This document shows, piece by piece, positions 27,901-35,031 of a stretch of 64,000 bases of DNA. Every line of letters begins with the position of its first letter. Position 1 is the stretch's first letter. The DNA comes from Promethearchaeota archaeon (GTDB taxonomy: Archaea; Asgardarchaeota; Lokiarchaeia; Sigyniarchaeales; SOKP01). Made by a program: the position numbers and the translations under genes. The notes under the pieces were generated by a model, which saw only the letters and a list, made by a program, of their open reading frames with translations, had not been told where the DNA came from and made no database searches. Location of the stretch: contig JAEOSU010000018.1 in assembly GCA_016840165.1 (NCBI GenBank), forward strand, positions 1-64,000, written 5' to 3'.

Positions 27901-28502
27901 TCTTAGAAAAACAAAAGAAAGAACTCTTTGCGGGCTTTATCCAAGCAATTACCACGATTGCTGGGGAACTAATTGGAAAAAAGAGTGAAAAGGCCCAAGA
28001 TGATGACAAGATTAAATCAGACACAGTCGAACGAATTATTGAATTAGATTTCAAATATTTCTATTGTTTAATATGTGATCGTGGGGAGCTACGTGTTGTC
28101 TTAATATTAAAAAATAAAGCTTCAGAGAGATTAAAAGAGCAAACAGTTAACTTTTCTCTTGGCTTAATGTTGCAACACTCAGAACAGATTGAAAACTGGG
28201 ATGGTTCTTTAGATAGATTTGAACGATTGATCCCTCCTATATTAAATAATTATTTTGAACTAGATTATAAAGAGGCTTTTATACTCAATTCAGTCGAGTT
28301 CATTGCCAAAGTCCGAGATCAAAACGATATGAGTAAAATGGAAGTCCGTATTTTGAATGTTATATATTCTATTGCAAAAAACAAACAGAAGTTCTATTTA
28401 GATCAAGTCTTAGAAATTATACATGAAGAAGATAAAAATAAAGTCATTGATGGGTTAGAATCGCTTCTCGAAAAGAAAATTATTATTACGGCAAAAAACT
28501 AG
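24984..28502 (+). CDS. Large receptor-like membrane protein with cytosolic longin-like and winged-helix domains
   Basis: A 1172-residue protein. A signal-anchor (about 8-25) is followed by some 870 extracellular residues rich in Asn, Asp, Tyr and Thr with many N-x-S/T sites; from about 590 there are Ig-like beta-sandwich repeats (NLTIYDPTDLIWYEYS; VRLYLRDLENNNSISGASVS). One membrane helix lies at about 900-922, followed by a basic stop-transfer LPRKRKKQ. The cytosolic 245 residues hold a longin-like domain (IQAIVIIHKLSGIPLYSKSY, then ERIIELDFKYFYCLICD, then the helix ending NNYFELDY) and a C-terminal winged-helix-like segment (about 1110-1170). No kinase or HAMP domain. The build suggests surface sensing or adhesion coupled to the GTPase/longin machinery; that link is inference. 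Confidence 0.72.
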   Translation: MQTNKKVIFTFILVTLFLVNIFYSLGFINNFYSPSSEIRSFNEDIASDLSTQSTIFEGALDPLNISDYGNLYSLNQEIQLNDQEDYNLSYYLDDVHDWSVSKIEHTIDNIRDTRNWINNSEFESPNIYRTYQVFESAHDYDKSHSPNWNNPDSEIEHIPGALYIRAHFVNFSFEQGWDYLLVANGDDEVIMVNDSISYDILTPWVPGNTLKIDYDSDGSNEEYGYYIDYYEFINDTTNIGFEKWGFDYKKNYALGINNYGPGEIDGETAIFVAMYPDFDYTLSYDDFWYETGAFSEIYQNITLPRKGVIDASISFDYYCQFGLQTNDNFIYVAMNDQKLFSIGMADVADLGKNEWHHSGKIPLDIWLNTSNIFDINLPEQSLNLSLGIKVATGWGYGQVEDVLQNIIWFDNVQLEITTIANATQSDIDLRIENESVLDKEEWGSGELTFTSTWISNPIIQTISTSSPNIEFLLNTTLYGSKIGTSKYNQQNDEGITYNILDNNTIIWEFYHNFYMPSQYSDFKFSVTKPENWQILSVFDPTFLSVPFEGGSTGDLFVNITKDYAKYPGWWKFRATSPNYLEESNTLMARNGEWGFDEFKSGDFAQVRTQVNYSDDIPLGLSQTRVNLTIYDPTDLIWYEYSATPLLDGSVIFPAIQFASENTTGGTYEYRLLWTNGTALGGYNNSFIVTHNSYLTLLEPSDAVFDNTTGGYVGELIPVRLYLRDLENNNSISGASVSFNWTSGTSYFSEGISGIYETVLHTSDLGAFGIYNIIINTNRIGFNTSQFILTINLGEQSGLQRLESDSKIEVNSNSTIKFRYYSDIDEEGIEGALVTVNITNPSYYSITELAGGYYEIEFSTSFLPGLGIYRFRFNFESAGHESQEYIYQFEIITPVNPNGEPNYLLIIALIMAIVISSVLGALSIRSYVYLPRKRKKQSDLLSRTQRYKDMENIQAIVIIHKLSGIPLYSKSYSILEKQKKELFAGFIQAITTIAGELIGKKSEKAQDDDKIKSDTVERIIELDFKYFYCLICDRGELRVVLILKNKASERLKEQTVNFSLGLMLQHSEQIENWDGSLDRFERLIPPILNNYFELDYKEAFILNSVEFIAKVRDQNDMSKMEVRILNVIYSIAKNKQKFYLDQVLEIIHEEDKNKVIDGLESLLEKKIIITAKN

Positions 28503-28537
28503 TTTTTATATATTTTTTTCTTTCTTATTTTTAATTG

Positions 28538-29152
28538 ATGGATGCTGAAAATGATATTAACTTTGAGTGTATTCGATGTGGAAATTGCTGTACTGACCCC
28601 AAAACTATTGTTAATCTAACTTATTCTGATATTATTAGAATAAAAAGTGGCTTAAAACTCAATTTGAATGAATTGTTAGAAGTCGTGGGATTTTATATTT
28701 TTGATCATAATTTAGATGAAAATACAAAAAAAAGGTTAGTTACTCCTCCCTTGCACACTGAAAGAGGCCTTTCGTATATTGGACTGCTCAAAGATCACAA
28801 AGGTAAATGCTTTTTTTTTGATTCAACCAATAAAAAGTGTAAAATTTATCCCCTTAGACCCAATTTCTGTAAAACGTTTCCATTCTCCTTTGGCTATAAA
28901 GATGATTCTGCAGATTTATATATAGTTATAACTAAAAAAGCGAAGGATTATTGTCTCGGTTTCACTCCGAATTCCCCTCCAATAGATAGATCTTATTGGC
29001 TTAAATTAGGAGAAGAGGTATTGAAGGATCTAAAACATAATTCAGAATTTATTGCACAATGGAATTTATTAGTTAAGAAGAAGAAATTAGTTCCTTCAGC
29101 AAAACAGTTTTTAATAAAAGTGATTGAATTAGAAAAGAACCATAAGGATTAA
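28538..29152 (+). CDS. YkgJ-family cysteine-cluster protein, copy 1
   Basis: A protein of 204 residues with the YkgJ (CxxCxxCC) signature FECIRCGNCCTDP at 9-21 and the second half of the cluster, KCFFFDSTNKKCKIYPLRP followed by FCKTFPF. Such proteins bind zinc or an iron-sulfur cluster; their role is unknown. The ATG at 28538 is used in place of the TTG directly before it. It follows the receptor-like gene by 35 bases on the same strand and converges on the next gene with a four-base overlap of 3' ends. Confidence 0.85.
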   Translation: MDAENDINFECIRCGNCCTDPKTIVNLTYSDIIRIKSGLKLNLNELLEVVGFYIFDHNLDENTKKRLVTPPLHTERGLSYIGLLKDHKGKCFFFDSTNKKCKIYPLRPNFCKTFPFSFGYKDDSADLYIVITKKAKDYCLGFTPNSPPIDRSYWLKLGEEVLKDLKHNSEFIAQWNLLVKKKKLVPSAKQFLIKVIELEKNHKD

Positions 29153-30783
29153 AGCATATTTTCATGGAAAGAAAATGCAAGACATACCCAAAAGAGCATT
29201 CTTAGTTCGACTTTAAACGCCAATGGGTCATTGCTCCAATGAAAAGCGCTATTTGAATAACTATCATCGAAAAATCTATTATTTCTTTTAATAAATGCAA
29301 TTAATATTCTACTTAGATCCTCATTTGATTGGTCTAATTCTATTAAGTCTAATACTAAAAGAGCTCTTGCAGTATCCGTCAAGTTATTATTAATTGATCC
29401 ATTTTGCTTCAGCGCTTTTGTTAATTCTGAGTAATATGTTTGTTTTAATCTTGTTACATCTCTGGTTTCTTCGATTAACTTAATAGACGCTAAATGGCAC
29501 ATCATATCTAAAGGAACATTCGTGTCTGAAAATGTAGTTACATCTAAAGACACTAGTTCTTTCAGCAAATCATTCTTATCTGTGATAATATTTCCTCTTT
29601 TTTCTAACATTTTTAATGCTACCAGAGCATAGAAGTTTAAAAGTAGCTTCTCTGGGATAAATATAGTAAATTCATTTTCAAGAAACATTTCAATATCAAG
29701 TAAATCAATGATATCTGTGCTATTAATAAGATTAAGTTCTGATAATATAGAGAGGCCATAGGCATTACTTATAGGATTAGGTTTATGATAGATTCCTGAA
29801 CTAAAAACGCGAGCATTTATATATGGTTTAAGATATTCTATGAATTGTGAAGGATGAAGGGGAAGATCAAATCCAATCATTTTTGCAATAGCAATTATAT
29901 AAAAAAGATTTTCTATATCTAATGACTCAGGATTGTTTTTGATGCAAATAAATAAATTTTCGCGGTTGAACGTTAATTGAGTAATCATTTTTTGCGTCAT
30001 TTGAGGAAAATTTCCAAAGTAGTGAGCAAATGTTTTCTCATCCCCACTAAGTTCTATAATGGCACCCTTTAAGTCTTCTAGATCTTTATTTAAATACTCA
30101 TCTTCAGCTTCAACTTCATTTGGATATTGAATAAGATTCAATGCACTTTCCTTAGCTTTTTCCAATTGATCAATGATGTTTTCCTCTGATGATGGAATTT
30201 GTTTTTGCGGTAGTTTATTAAAACTCTCAGAAATAACTGTAATCGTATTTAAGTCTATATAATGATTTATGTGCTGGAGCACGTGGTTAAGGAGTTCCTC
30301 ATCCTCAAATGATATAGGATTATTTATTCTGTATTCAATTAGTTTATCTTTGAATTTAGCGGGGAGTAAATCGAAAAGATCGAGATTATCAACTTTATTT
30401 ACATCAGCTTCGACAACATATTCAATAAGACTGACAAATAAATATCTATTAGCATAGGCTCTTAATTCATTTTCATAAAATTCGTTATAATTAGAATAGG
30501 CTTTGATCCTTTCAGTAAAAGTTTTTTCAACTATAAAATCATTAGGAACTAATTCCTGAATCGGAATTCCAATCGTGTTTAATGCCGAATTAGTTGAGGA
30601 TATAATATTTTGTATGATTTCCTTTTTCTGATAATCAGTATGTTTTTTTAACTTTGAATATATGGCAATTTTTTTAAATGTCAATAAATCCTTGATATAT
30701 GCATGACACTTACCTAAATACTCAATAATTTCTTTTTGATATGTAAGACAAAAATTAGTTATGAAATAATTTATTCGCTCCAT
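29149..30783 (-). CDS. Large helical protein, possible alpha/alpha-toroid C-terminus
   Basis: The protein has 544 residues, is soluble and predicted almost wholly helical. From about residue 330 there are repeated units of the form SNAYGLSILSELNLI, LLNFYALVALKMLEKRG and LTDTARALLVLDLIEL, which resemble the repeats of prenyltransferase/terpene-cyclase alpha-alpha toroids, though no QW or zinc-site motif is seen. The N-terminal 300 residues match nothing known. No membrane segment. The function is unknown. Confidence 0.6.
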   Translation of the reverse strand: MERINYFITNFCLTYQKEIIEYLGKCHAYIKDLLTFKKIAIYSKLKKHTDYQKKEIIQNIISSTNSALNTIGIPIQELVPNDFIVEKTFTERIKAYSNYNEFYENELRAYANRYLFVSLIEYVVEADVNKVDNLDLFDLLPAKFKDKLIEYRINNPISFEDEELLNHVLQHINHYIDLNTITVISESFNKLPQKQIPSSEENIIDQLEKAKESALNLIQYPNEVEAEDEYLNKDLEDLKGAIIELSGDEKTFAHYFGNFPQMTQKMITQLTFNRENLFICIKNNPESLDIENLFYIIAIAKMIGFDLPLHPSQFIEYLKPYINARVFSSGIYHKPNPISNAYGLSILSELNLINSTDIIDLLDIEMFLENEFTIFIPEKLLLNFYALVALKMLEKRGNIITDKNDLLKELVSLDVTTFSDTNVPLDMMCHLASIKLIEETRDVTRLKQTYYSELTKALKQNGSINNNLTDTARALLVLDLIELDQSNEDLSRILIAFIKRNNRFFDDSYSNSAFHWSNDPLAFKVELRMLFWVCLAFSFHENML

Positions 30784-30907
30784 GTTTCTCTCTATAATCC
30801 TTATACTTAATTAATAATTAAACAAATTATAAAGGATGAAAAAATATTTAACTTTGTTTAATATATTGAAAGTGATTAAATAATCAAACCTCGGTAAGTA
30901 AAATTGA

Positions 30908-30919
30908 TATATAAATATT
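30908..30919 (+). promoter_or_regulatory. TATA box of the Trm9-like gene
   Basis: TATATAAATATT is centred about 30 bases before the ATG at 30943. Archaeal TATA boxes lie about 26 bases before transcription start, so the mRNA should be leaderless or nearly so; no Shine-Dalgarno is present, which agrees. Confidence 0.55.
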
Positions 30920-30942
30920 AAAAGAAACTTTTGAAAGAATAG

Positions 30943-31686
30943 ATGACTGAATCTTATTATAACTATTTAGCTGAAGATTATAATCATAAAAGAAGAAAAT
31001 CTTGGAAGGCTTTGGAGGATTTCCTGCAAGAAATTGGTATAGATAAATTATTTTCTTCAGGTTATTGTCTTGATATCGGTTGCGGGAATGGCCGCAATTT
31101 TCCACTTATCTCTTTAACTTCAAACCACATAATTGGGCTCGATAATTCAATAGAATTATTAAAATTTGCTCAAAAGAATGCCAATAATCAAATTAAAAAA
31201 AATTTTGAAACGAAACCTCACATCCAATTAATATTATGTTCGCTTGATTTATTACCAATCAGATCAAAAGCTATCAACAGTGCATATGTTATTGCCGTAA
31301 TTCATCATATTAAAGGAAGTAAAAATAGAAAATTGATTATGCAACAAATCTATAATTTTCTAAAGGATAAGGGATGGGTCATTCTATCTGTATGGCGTAA
31401 GTTTCAAAAAAAATATAGATGGTTTTTCTTTAAAGATTTGATGAAGAGAGCACTGATACCTAATTATTCAAAGGTTCAGACTAAAAAAGGTTTAGAAGAG
31501 TTCGGGGATAAAATCGTTCCTTGGACTTTAAGTAAAGAAGGAAAAATATATCACCGATTTTATCATTTTTTCTCTCATAAAGAAGCTAAAAAATTAATAG
31601 ATGACTTTAAAATTGAGGTAATTACTAAATTAGGGGGTCCAGGTAAAAAAGATAACTTTTTCTTCTTCTTGAGAAAAGCAAGTTAG
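30943..31686 (+). CDS. Trm9/ALKBH8-like tRNA methyltransferase
   Basis: A 247-residue class I SAM methyltransferase. YYNYLAEDYNHKRRKSW at the start, motif I LDIGCGNGRNFPLI (48-61), acidic GLDNSIELL, then AVIHHIKG in place of the family's SVIHH block, and the end HRFYHFFSHKEAKKLIDDF all match the Trm9/ALKBH8 family, which finishes the 5-carboxymethyl group on wobble uridine of tRNA. Archaeal relatives exist. The C-terminal NFFFFLRK equals the closing strand of the family. Convergent with the next gene, 3' ends overlapping by four bases. Confidence 0.85.
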   Translation: MTESYYNYLAEDYNHKRRKSWKALEDFLQEIGIDKLFSSGYCLDIGCGNGRNFPLISLTSNHIIGLDNSIELLKFAQKNANNQIKKNFETKPHIQLILCSLDLLPIRSKAINSAYVIAVIHHIKGSKNRKLIMQQIYNFLKDKGWVILSVWRKFQKKYRWFFFKDLMKRALIPNYSKVQTKKGLEEFGDKIVPWTLSKEGKIYHRFYHFFSHKEAKKLIDDFKIEVITKLGGPGKKDNFFFFLRKAS

Positions 31687-32180
31687 ATAGGATGACAAAT
31701 TATTGAAGCATAAGCTTTCAAGATGTATGGTTTAAAGTTTTCATAATGTTTATCGATAATCGCGGTATGAATATTAATTAATCGTTCAGTAACGTCGCAA
31801 TAAAAAATTCCGTGTATACTTTTCTCGGAGTAGAATCGTTTTCGTATCATTTTTGATCTTTGCCCAAACCAAGTAGTAAATTCATGACTTTGGAGCCATG
31901 AATTCTCTTTCGAAGTGATAACTAACCCAATGGAATTATAAGTGTTAATTGATGCTTGAATTTCACGTCCATAATAAAAATTTTGTCGTTCTTTTTTCTC
32001 CCAACTAATGTCAATTTTTGCATTAGCTCCCCAAATCTCATCGTAATCATTTTGAGAATGAAGAATTAGATTTCCTTTATTTTGATCCCCATTGAATTCA
32101 ATTTCTTTAAACCATATGGGCATCCTAGTTAGTTGCAAATTCCCTTCAGGTTTTTCATAGACATAATACTTATATTCCAT
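31683..32180 (-). CDS. Hypothetical protein, 165 residues
   Basis: A soluble alpha/beta protein with many aromatic residues and probable long beta strands (MEYKYYVYEKPEGNLQLTRM, IWGANAKIDISWEKKE, QASINTYNSIGLVITS) and a C-terminal helix carrying His and Cys (HYENFKPYILKAYASIICH). No known family could be named. The beta-rich layout with one long C-terminal helix could fit a lipocalin- or START-like fold, which is only a guess. Confidence 0.55.
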   Translation of the reverse strand: MEYKYYVYEKPEGNLQLTRMPIWFKEIEFNGDQNKGNLILHSQNDYDEIWGANAKIDISWEKKERQNFYYGREIQASINTYNSIGLVITSKENSWLQSHEFTTWFGQRSKMIRKRFYSEKSIHGIFYCDVTERLINIHTAIIDKHYENFKPYILKAYASIICHPI

Positions 32181-32242
32181 TATAATTTTCTCTTGAAGTG
32201 ATTTCCGTACTGTAAAGATAATAATGATTTTAAAAAATATCT

Positions 32243-32836
32243 TTATTTCTTGACTAATTCCTTACCTTCTTCAATCCAGCTTTTGATTCTTTCTTCTGAG
32301 CATCCTTTAATTAACTGTCCAAGTTCGCTAGGATCTTCCAATAATAAGTCTTCAACAGAACTTACTCCTAACTCTACAAATTTCTTTTCAGTCGTGGGAC
32401 CTAAACCAGAAAGCTTAGTAAGAGGCAATCTATCCTTTGGAATAGCTTTAGCTTCTAATTTTACTTTTTTAGGTTCTTTTTGAATAGGAGTTGGTTTTTC
32501 AACAGCTTTAGCTTTCTTTGGTACTTTAACTTTCTTTTCTTTTATAGTTGGTTTTTCTTTCTTAGGTTTGAATTCCGCTCTCCGTTTTTCTTTAGGTTGA
32601 AATGGTTTCCGTTTCTTAGATGTAGTCTTAGTGATTTTTATATTCTTTAAAGCTTCAATATTCACTTTATAACTTGATTTTCTTGAAAAGTCAATAGGAA
32701 CATTTAGGTTCTTAAGCTCTTGAACTGATTTTCCAGATTCTTTTATTTCTGACAGAGAAAAACCCCTTCCTTTTCTTAGATTTACATTTCTCGAAGGTGA
32801 GATTACAGTTGCGCTCACTTCTTTATTAACTTGCAT
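32243..32836 (-). CDS. rpl13e: Ribosomal protein eL13 fused to a C-terminal helix-hairpin-helix domain
   Basis: A 197-residue basic protein in three parts. Residues 8-66 are an eL13 domain: SPSRNVNLRKGRGFSLSEIK, then the conserved VPIDFSRKSSYKVNIEALKN. Residues 70-135 form a Lys/Pro/Glu-rich linker with repeats of the KKEKPTIKEKKVKVPKKAK kind. Residues 138-195 hold a helix-hairpin-helix module (LSGLGPTTEKKFVELGV, SSVEDLLLEDPSELGQLI). Known archaeal eL13 proteins are patchy (TACK and Asgard) and are much shorter, with no HhH part as far as I know. The HhH module suggests extra nucleic-acid contacts. Not next to other ribosomal genes. Confidence 0.75.
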   Translation of the reverse strand: MQVNKEVSATVISPSRNVNLRKGRGFSLSEIKESGKSVQELKNLNVPIDFSRKSSYKVNIEALKNIKITKTTSKKRKPFQPKEKRRAEFKPKKEKPTIKEKKVKVPKKAKAVEKPTPIQKEPKKVKLEAKAIPKDRLPLTKLSGLGPTTEKKFVELGVSSVEDLLLEDPSELGQLIKGCSEERIKSWIEEGKELVKK

Positions 32837-32966
32837 ACTAACTCTACCACTTTTTTAGTAATAATGTAGTTAAGATAAATAATGAGACTTTTTATTTTTT
32901 TCTATTCGGGAGCTAAGCAAATACATGTTATTTCAAACTGACGAATTCGATGAGAAAATAATGGGT

Positions 32967-33608
32967 TCAAATTTGAATGATATCTAATTGGATCAATTTA
33001 TTTAACGATTCATAAATTTCTTGCTGGGTCTTTCCAAAGGATCTGGAAATTTCGAGGGGCGAGGTCTTGCCATCACATTTCACAGCAATCTGAAATTCGG
33101 CATCATTAATCATACCCATTGATACAATTTTCTTTAAAACACTCACGTTTATTAGCAATTTGGGAAAAACCTCAGCAATGGTCCCACCATGAGTTAAATT
33201 TTCGATATCGGTAATAATGGTTTGAAATCTGCTTTTTTCCGTAGTGTCTCTAAAGAATTCGATATCCGATTTATGCTTTTTCCAGAATCTATTAGCAATT
33301 TTGCGTATTACGTCAATTAAACGGTCAGAATTATCATCAGCATCAGAAATAGAACAAAACAAAACCCGTGATAATGGATGATAAAAAATGACAATTGTAG
33401 AGTTTTCAGATTCGACGGTTCGCATTAATTCATTTTTTTTTTCCCCTTTCACCATTGCATCTTGAATATTGTCAATAATTCGGTTAATTTCCTTGAAAAA
33501 TCCAGTTATAATATCATTATTAATTTTTCCTTCTTGAAAATCTTTAAAAGAAGCTTCTAAAATGGATATGCCGTTATCCCCGTCAATTAAATAAATTTTA
33601 TAGATCAA
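32967..33608 (-). CDS. Small longin-like protein with winged-helix C-terminus
   Basis: A 213-residue soluble protein. Residues 1-130 have the strand-helix-strand order of a longin/roadblock-like fold (IYKIYLIDGDNGISILEASF, long helix, STIVIFYHPLSRVLFCSIS, long helix RLIDVIRKIANRFWKKH). Residues 155-213 form a winged-helix-like unit (GMINDAEFQIAVKCDGKTSP, EISRSFGKTQQEIYESLNKL). The order longin-like then winged helix is the same as on the cytosolic tail of the receptor-like protein at 24984-28502. It starts at TTG (an in-frame stop lies five codons upstream) with AGGG before it. Confidence 0.6.
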   Translation of the reverse strand: MIYKIYLIDGDNGISILEASFKDFQEGKINNDIITGFFKEINRIIDNIQDAMVKGEKKNELMRTVESENSTIVIFYHPLSRVLFCSISDADDNSDRLIDVIRKIANRFWKKHKSDIEFFRDTTEKSRFQTIITDIENLTHGGTIAEVFPKLLINVSVLKKIVSMGMINDAEFQIAVKCDGKTSPLEISRSFGKTQQEIYESLNKLIQLDIIQI

Positions 33609-33757
33609 TTTCCCTAAAAATTAAAATCATTCACTTACCACTATAATAAAATTACCTTCTTAAGAATGTTTTTTTATTATATCGATTAACACTTAAAAAT
33701 AAAAGTGGGAAATGTTATGACTAGTACAAATATTTTATTATTTCTTATTGGAAAAAA

Positions 33758-35014
33758 ATGTCAAGAAAAAACTTCTCTATTATATTCTTTATCATTTTCA
33801 GTTCTCTAATTACTTCGTATTTATTGCCTCAACAAGTAATTCTAAATGAGATGGGTTATATTAACACCAGTAGTGTATCAGATACTTTACCAAGTAAATA
33901 CCAAATTAAGCAAAGCGTTACCTATTCGGTTGAAATCAACTTTTCAGTAACACAATTGAGTTCATTTGCTGATTATTACTTTAAATTACCACGATTAAAT
34001 GATCGACAACCAAATTCTCCATATACGCCAATGTGTCCTCCTTATCAAGAGAGTGAACTTCTCTATCATAACATTTCTGGTAATCTTCCAAGTCAGACCA
34101 TATTAAATCATACTGATAGATTTAACAACGTTTATGATTCATATAATACAACCCTAAATTTTGCCAATCCTGAAATCAAACTAAGCTCAAAATATTTAAT
34201 TACTCTCAACGAAATCGCATTTGATAATATTCTACCCTCAGAGATAGGATCCTATAATACTTCTGATGATATTTTTGAGCTTTACTGTAATCAATCAGTA
34301 GAATTTTACAGGACAGATGATCCTAACTTGATAAGTTTATCAAACAACATAGTTAGTCCTTCTGATAGTCCAATCATCAAAGCTCAGAAAATTATGAATT
34401 GGATCTGTGATAATATCGAATATAACAATAGTTTTGATGGAGAAATTGGAGCATCTAGTGCATATGGTAATTTGACAGGAGATTGCTCAGAATATTCTAG
34501 CTTAATGATTACACTTCTTCGGATTCAAGGTATCCCTGCTCGTAAAGTCACTGGTATCTGTTTCTCGAAAATGTCTAACTTTAAACCTGAAATTGGAGAT
34601 ACATTTACATTTTATATGAGAGATGGAGAAACCCCTACATTATTAGGACATGCATGGGTCGAATACTATGTTCCCGATATTGGATGGATTGCTTGCGATC
34701 CTACATGGAATCAAGTTACTAACTCTTATTTTAACAGAATAGATTATTTACGCTTAAATTATAATATTGGTGAATGGTTCTTTGTCCCTCCTGATGAGTA
34801 TTTTAGTGAATTCCCAGTACCTTATTTTTTTGCTACTGGACCTGGAGCATATTCTAATACCTATGACTTCCAAATAAAAGTAACAGTTCTCGATACAAAT
34901 TACCTTACAATAGATCCACTGCTTTTGATCATAGTTTTCTCTGTAATTGCTGTAGTTATAGCTTTAATTGTCATAATGCTATATATCAGAAAAAAGAAAA
35001 AAACAAAATACTAA
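33758..35014 (+). CDS. Secreted, C-terminally anchored transglutaminase-like protein
   Basis: A 418-residue protein with a signal peptide (about 5-22), an external domain, and a C-terminal membrane helix (about 386-410) ending in RKKKKTKY. The transglutaminase core is clear: Cys in TGDCSEYSSLMITLLRIQG (Cys243 region), His in LLGHAWVEYYV (about 298) and Asp in WIACDPTWNQ (about 313), forming the Cys-His-Asp triad. The enzyme could crosslink or cleave surface proteins or peptides. The N-terminal 200 residues contain N-glycosylation-like N-x-S/T sites. Convergent with the GTPase gene that follows. Confidence 0.85.
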   Translation: MSRKNFSIIFFIIFSSLITSYLLPQQVILNEMGYINTSSVSDTLPSKYQIKQSVTYSVEINFSVTQLSSFADYYFKLPRLNDRQPNSPYTPMCPPYQESELLYHNISGNLPSQTILNHTDRFNNVYDSYNTTLNFANPEIKLSSKYLITLNEIAFDNILPSEIGSYNTSDDIFELYCNQSVEFYRTDDPNLISLSNNIVSPSDSPIIKAQKIMNWICDNIEYNNSFDGEIGASSAYGNLTGDCSEYSSLMITLLRIQGIPARKVTGICFSKMSNFKPEIGDTFTFYMRDGETPTLLGHAWVEYYVPDIGWIACDPTWNQVTNSYFNRIDYLRLNYNIGEWFFVPPDEYFSEFPVPYFFATGPGAYSNTYDFQIKVTVLDTNYLTIDPLLLIIVFSVIAVVIALIVIMLYIRKKKKTKY

Positions 35015-35031
35015 GGATAATGTGCATCAAC

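Noticed and set aside
32941..32990. tRNA T-loop-like motif GGTTCAAAT
   Set aside because: No acceptor stem, anticodon arm or CCA-like end could be paired around it, and it lies at the 3' end of a protein gene.
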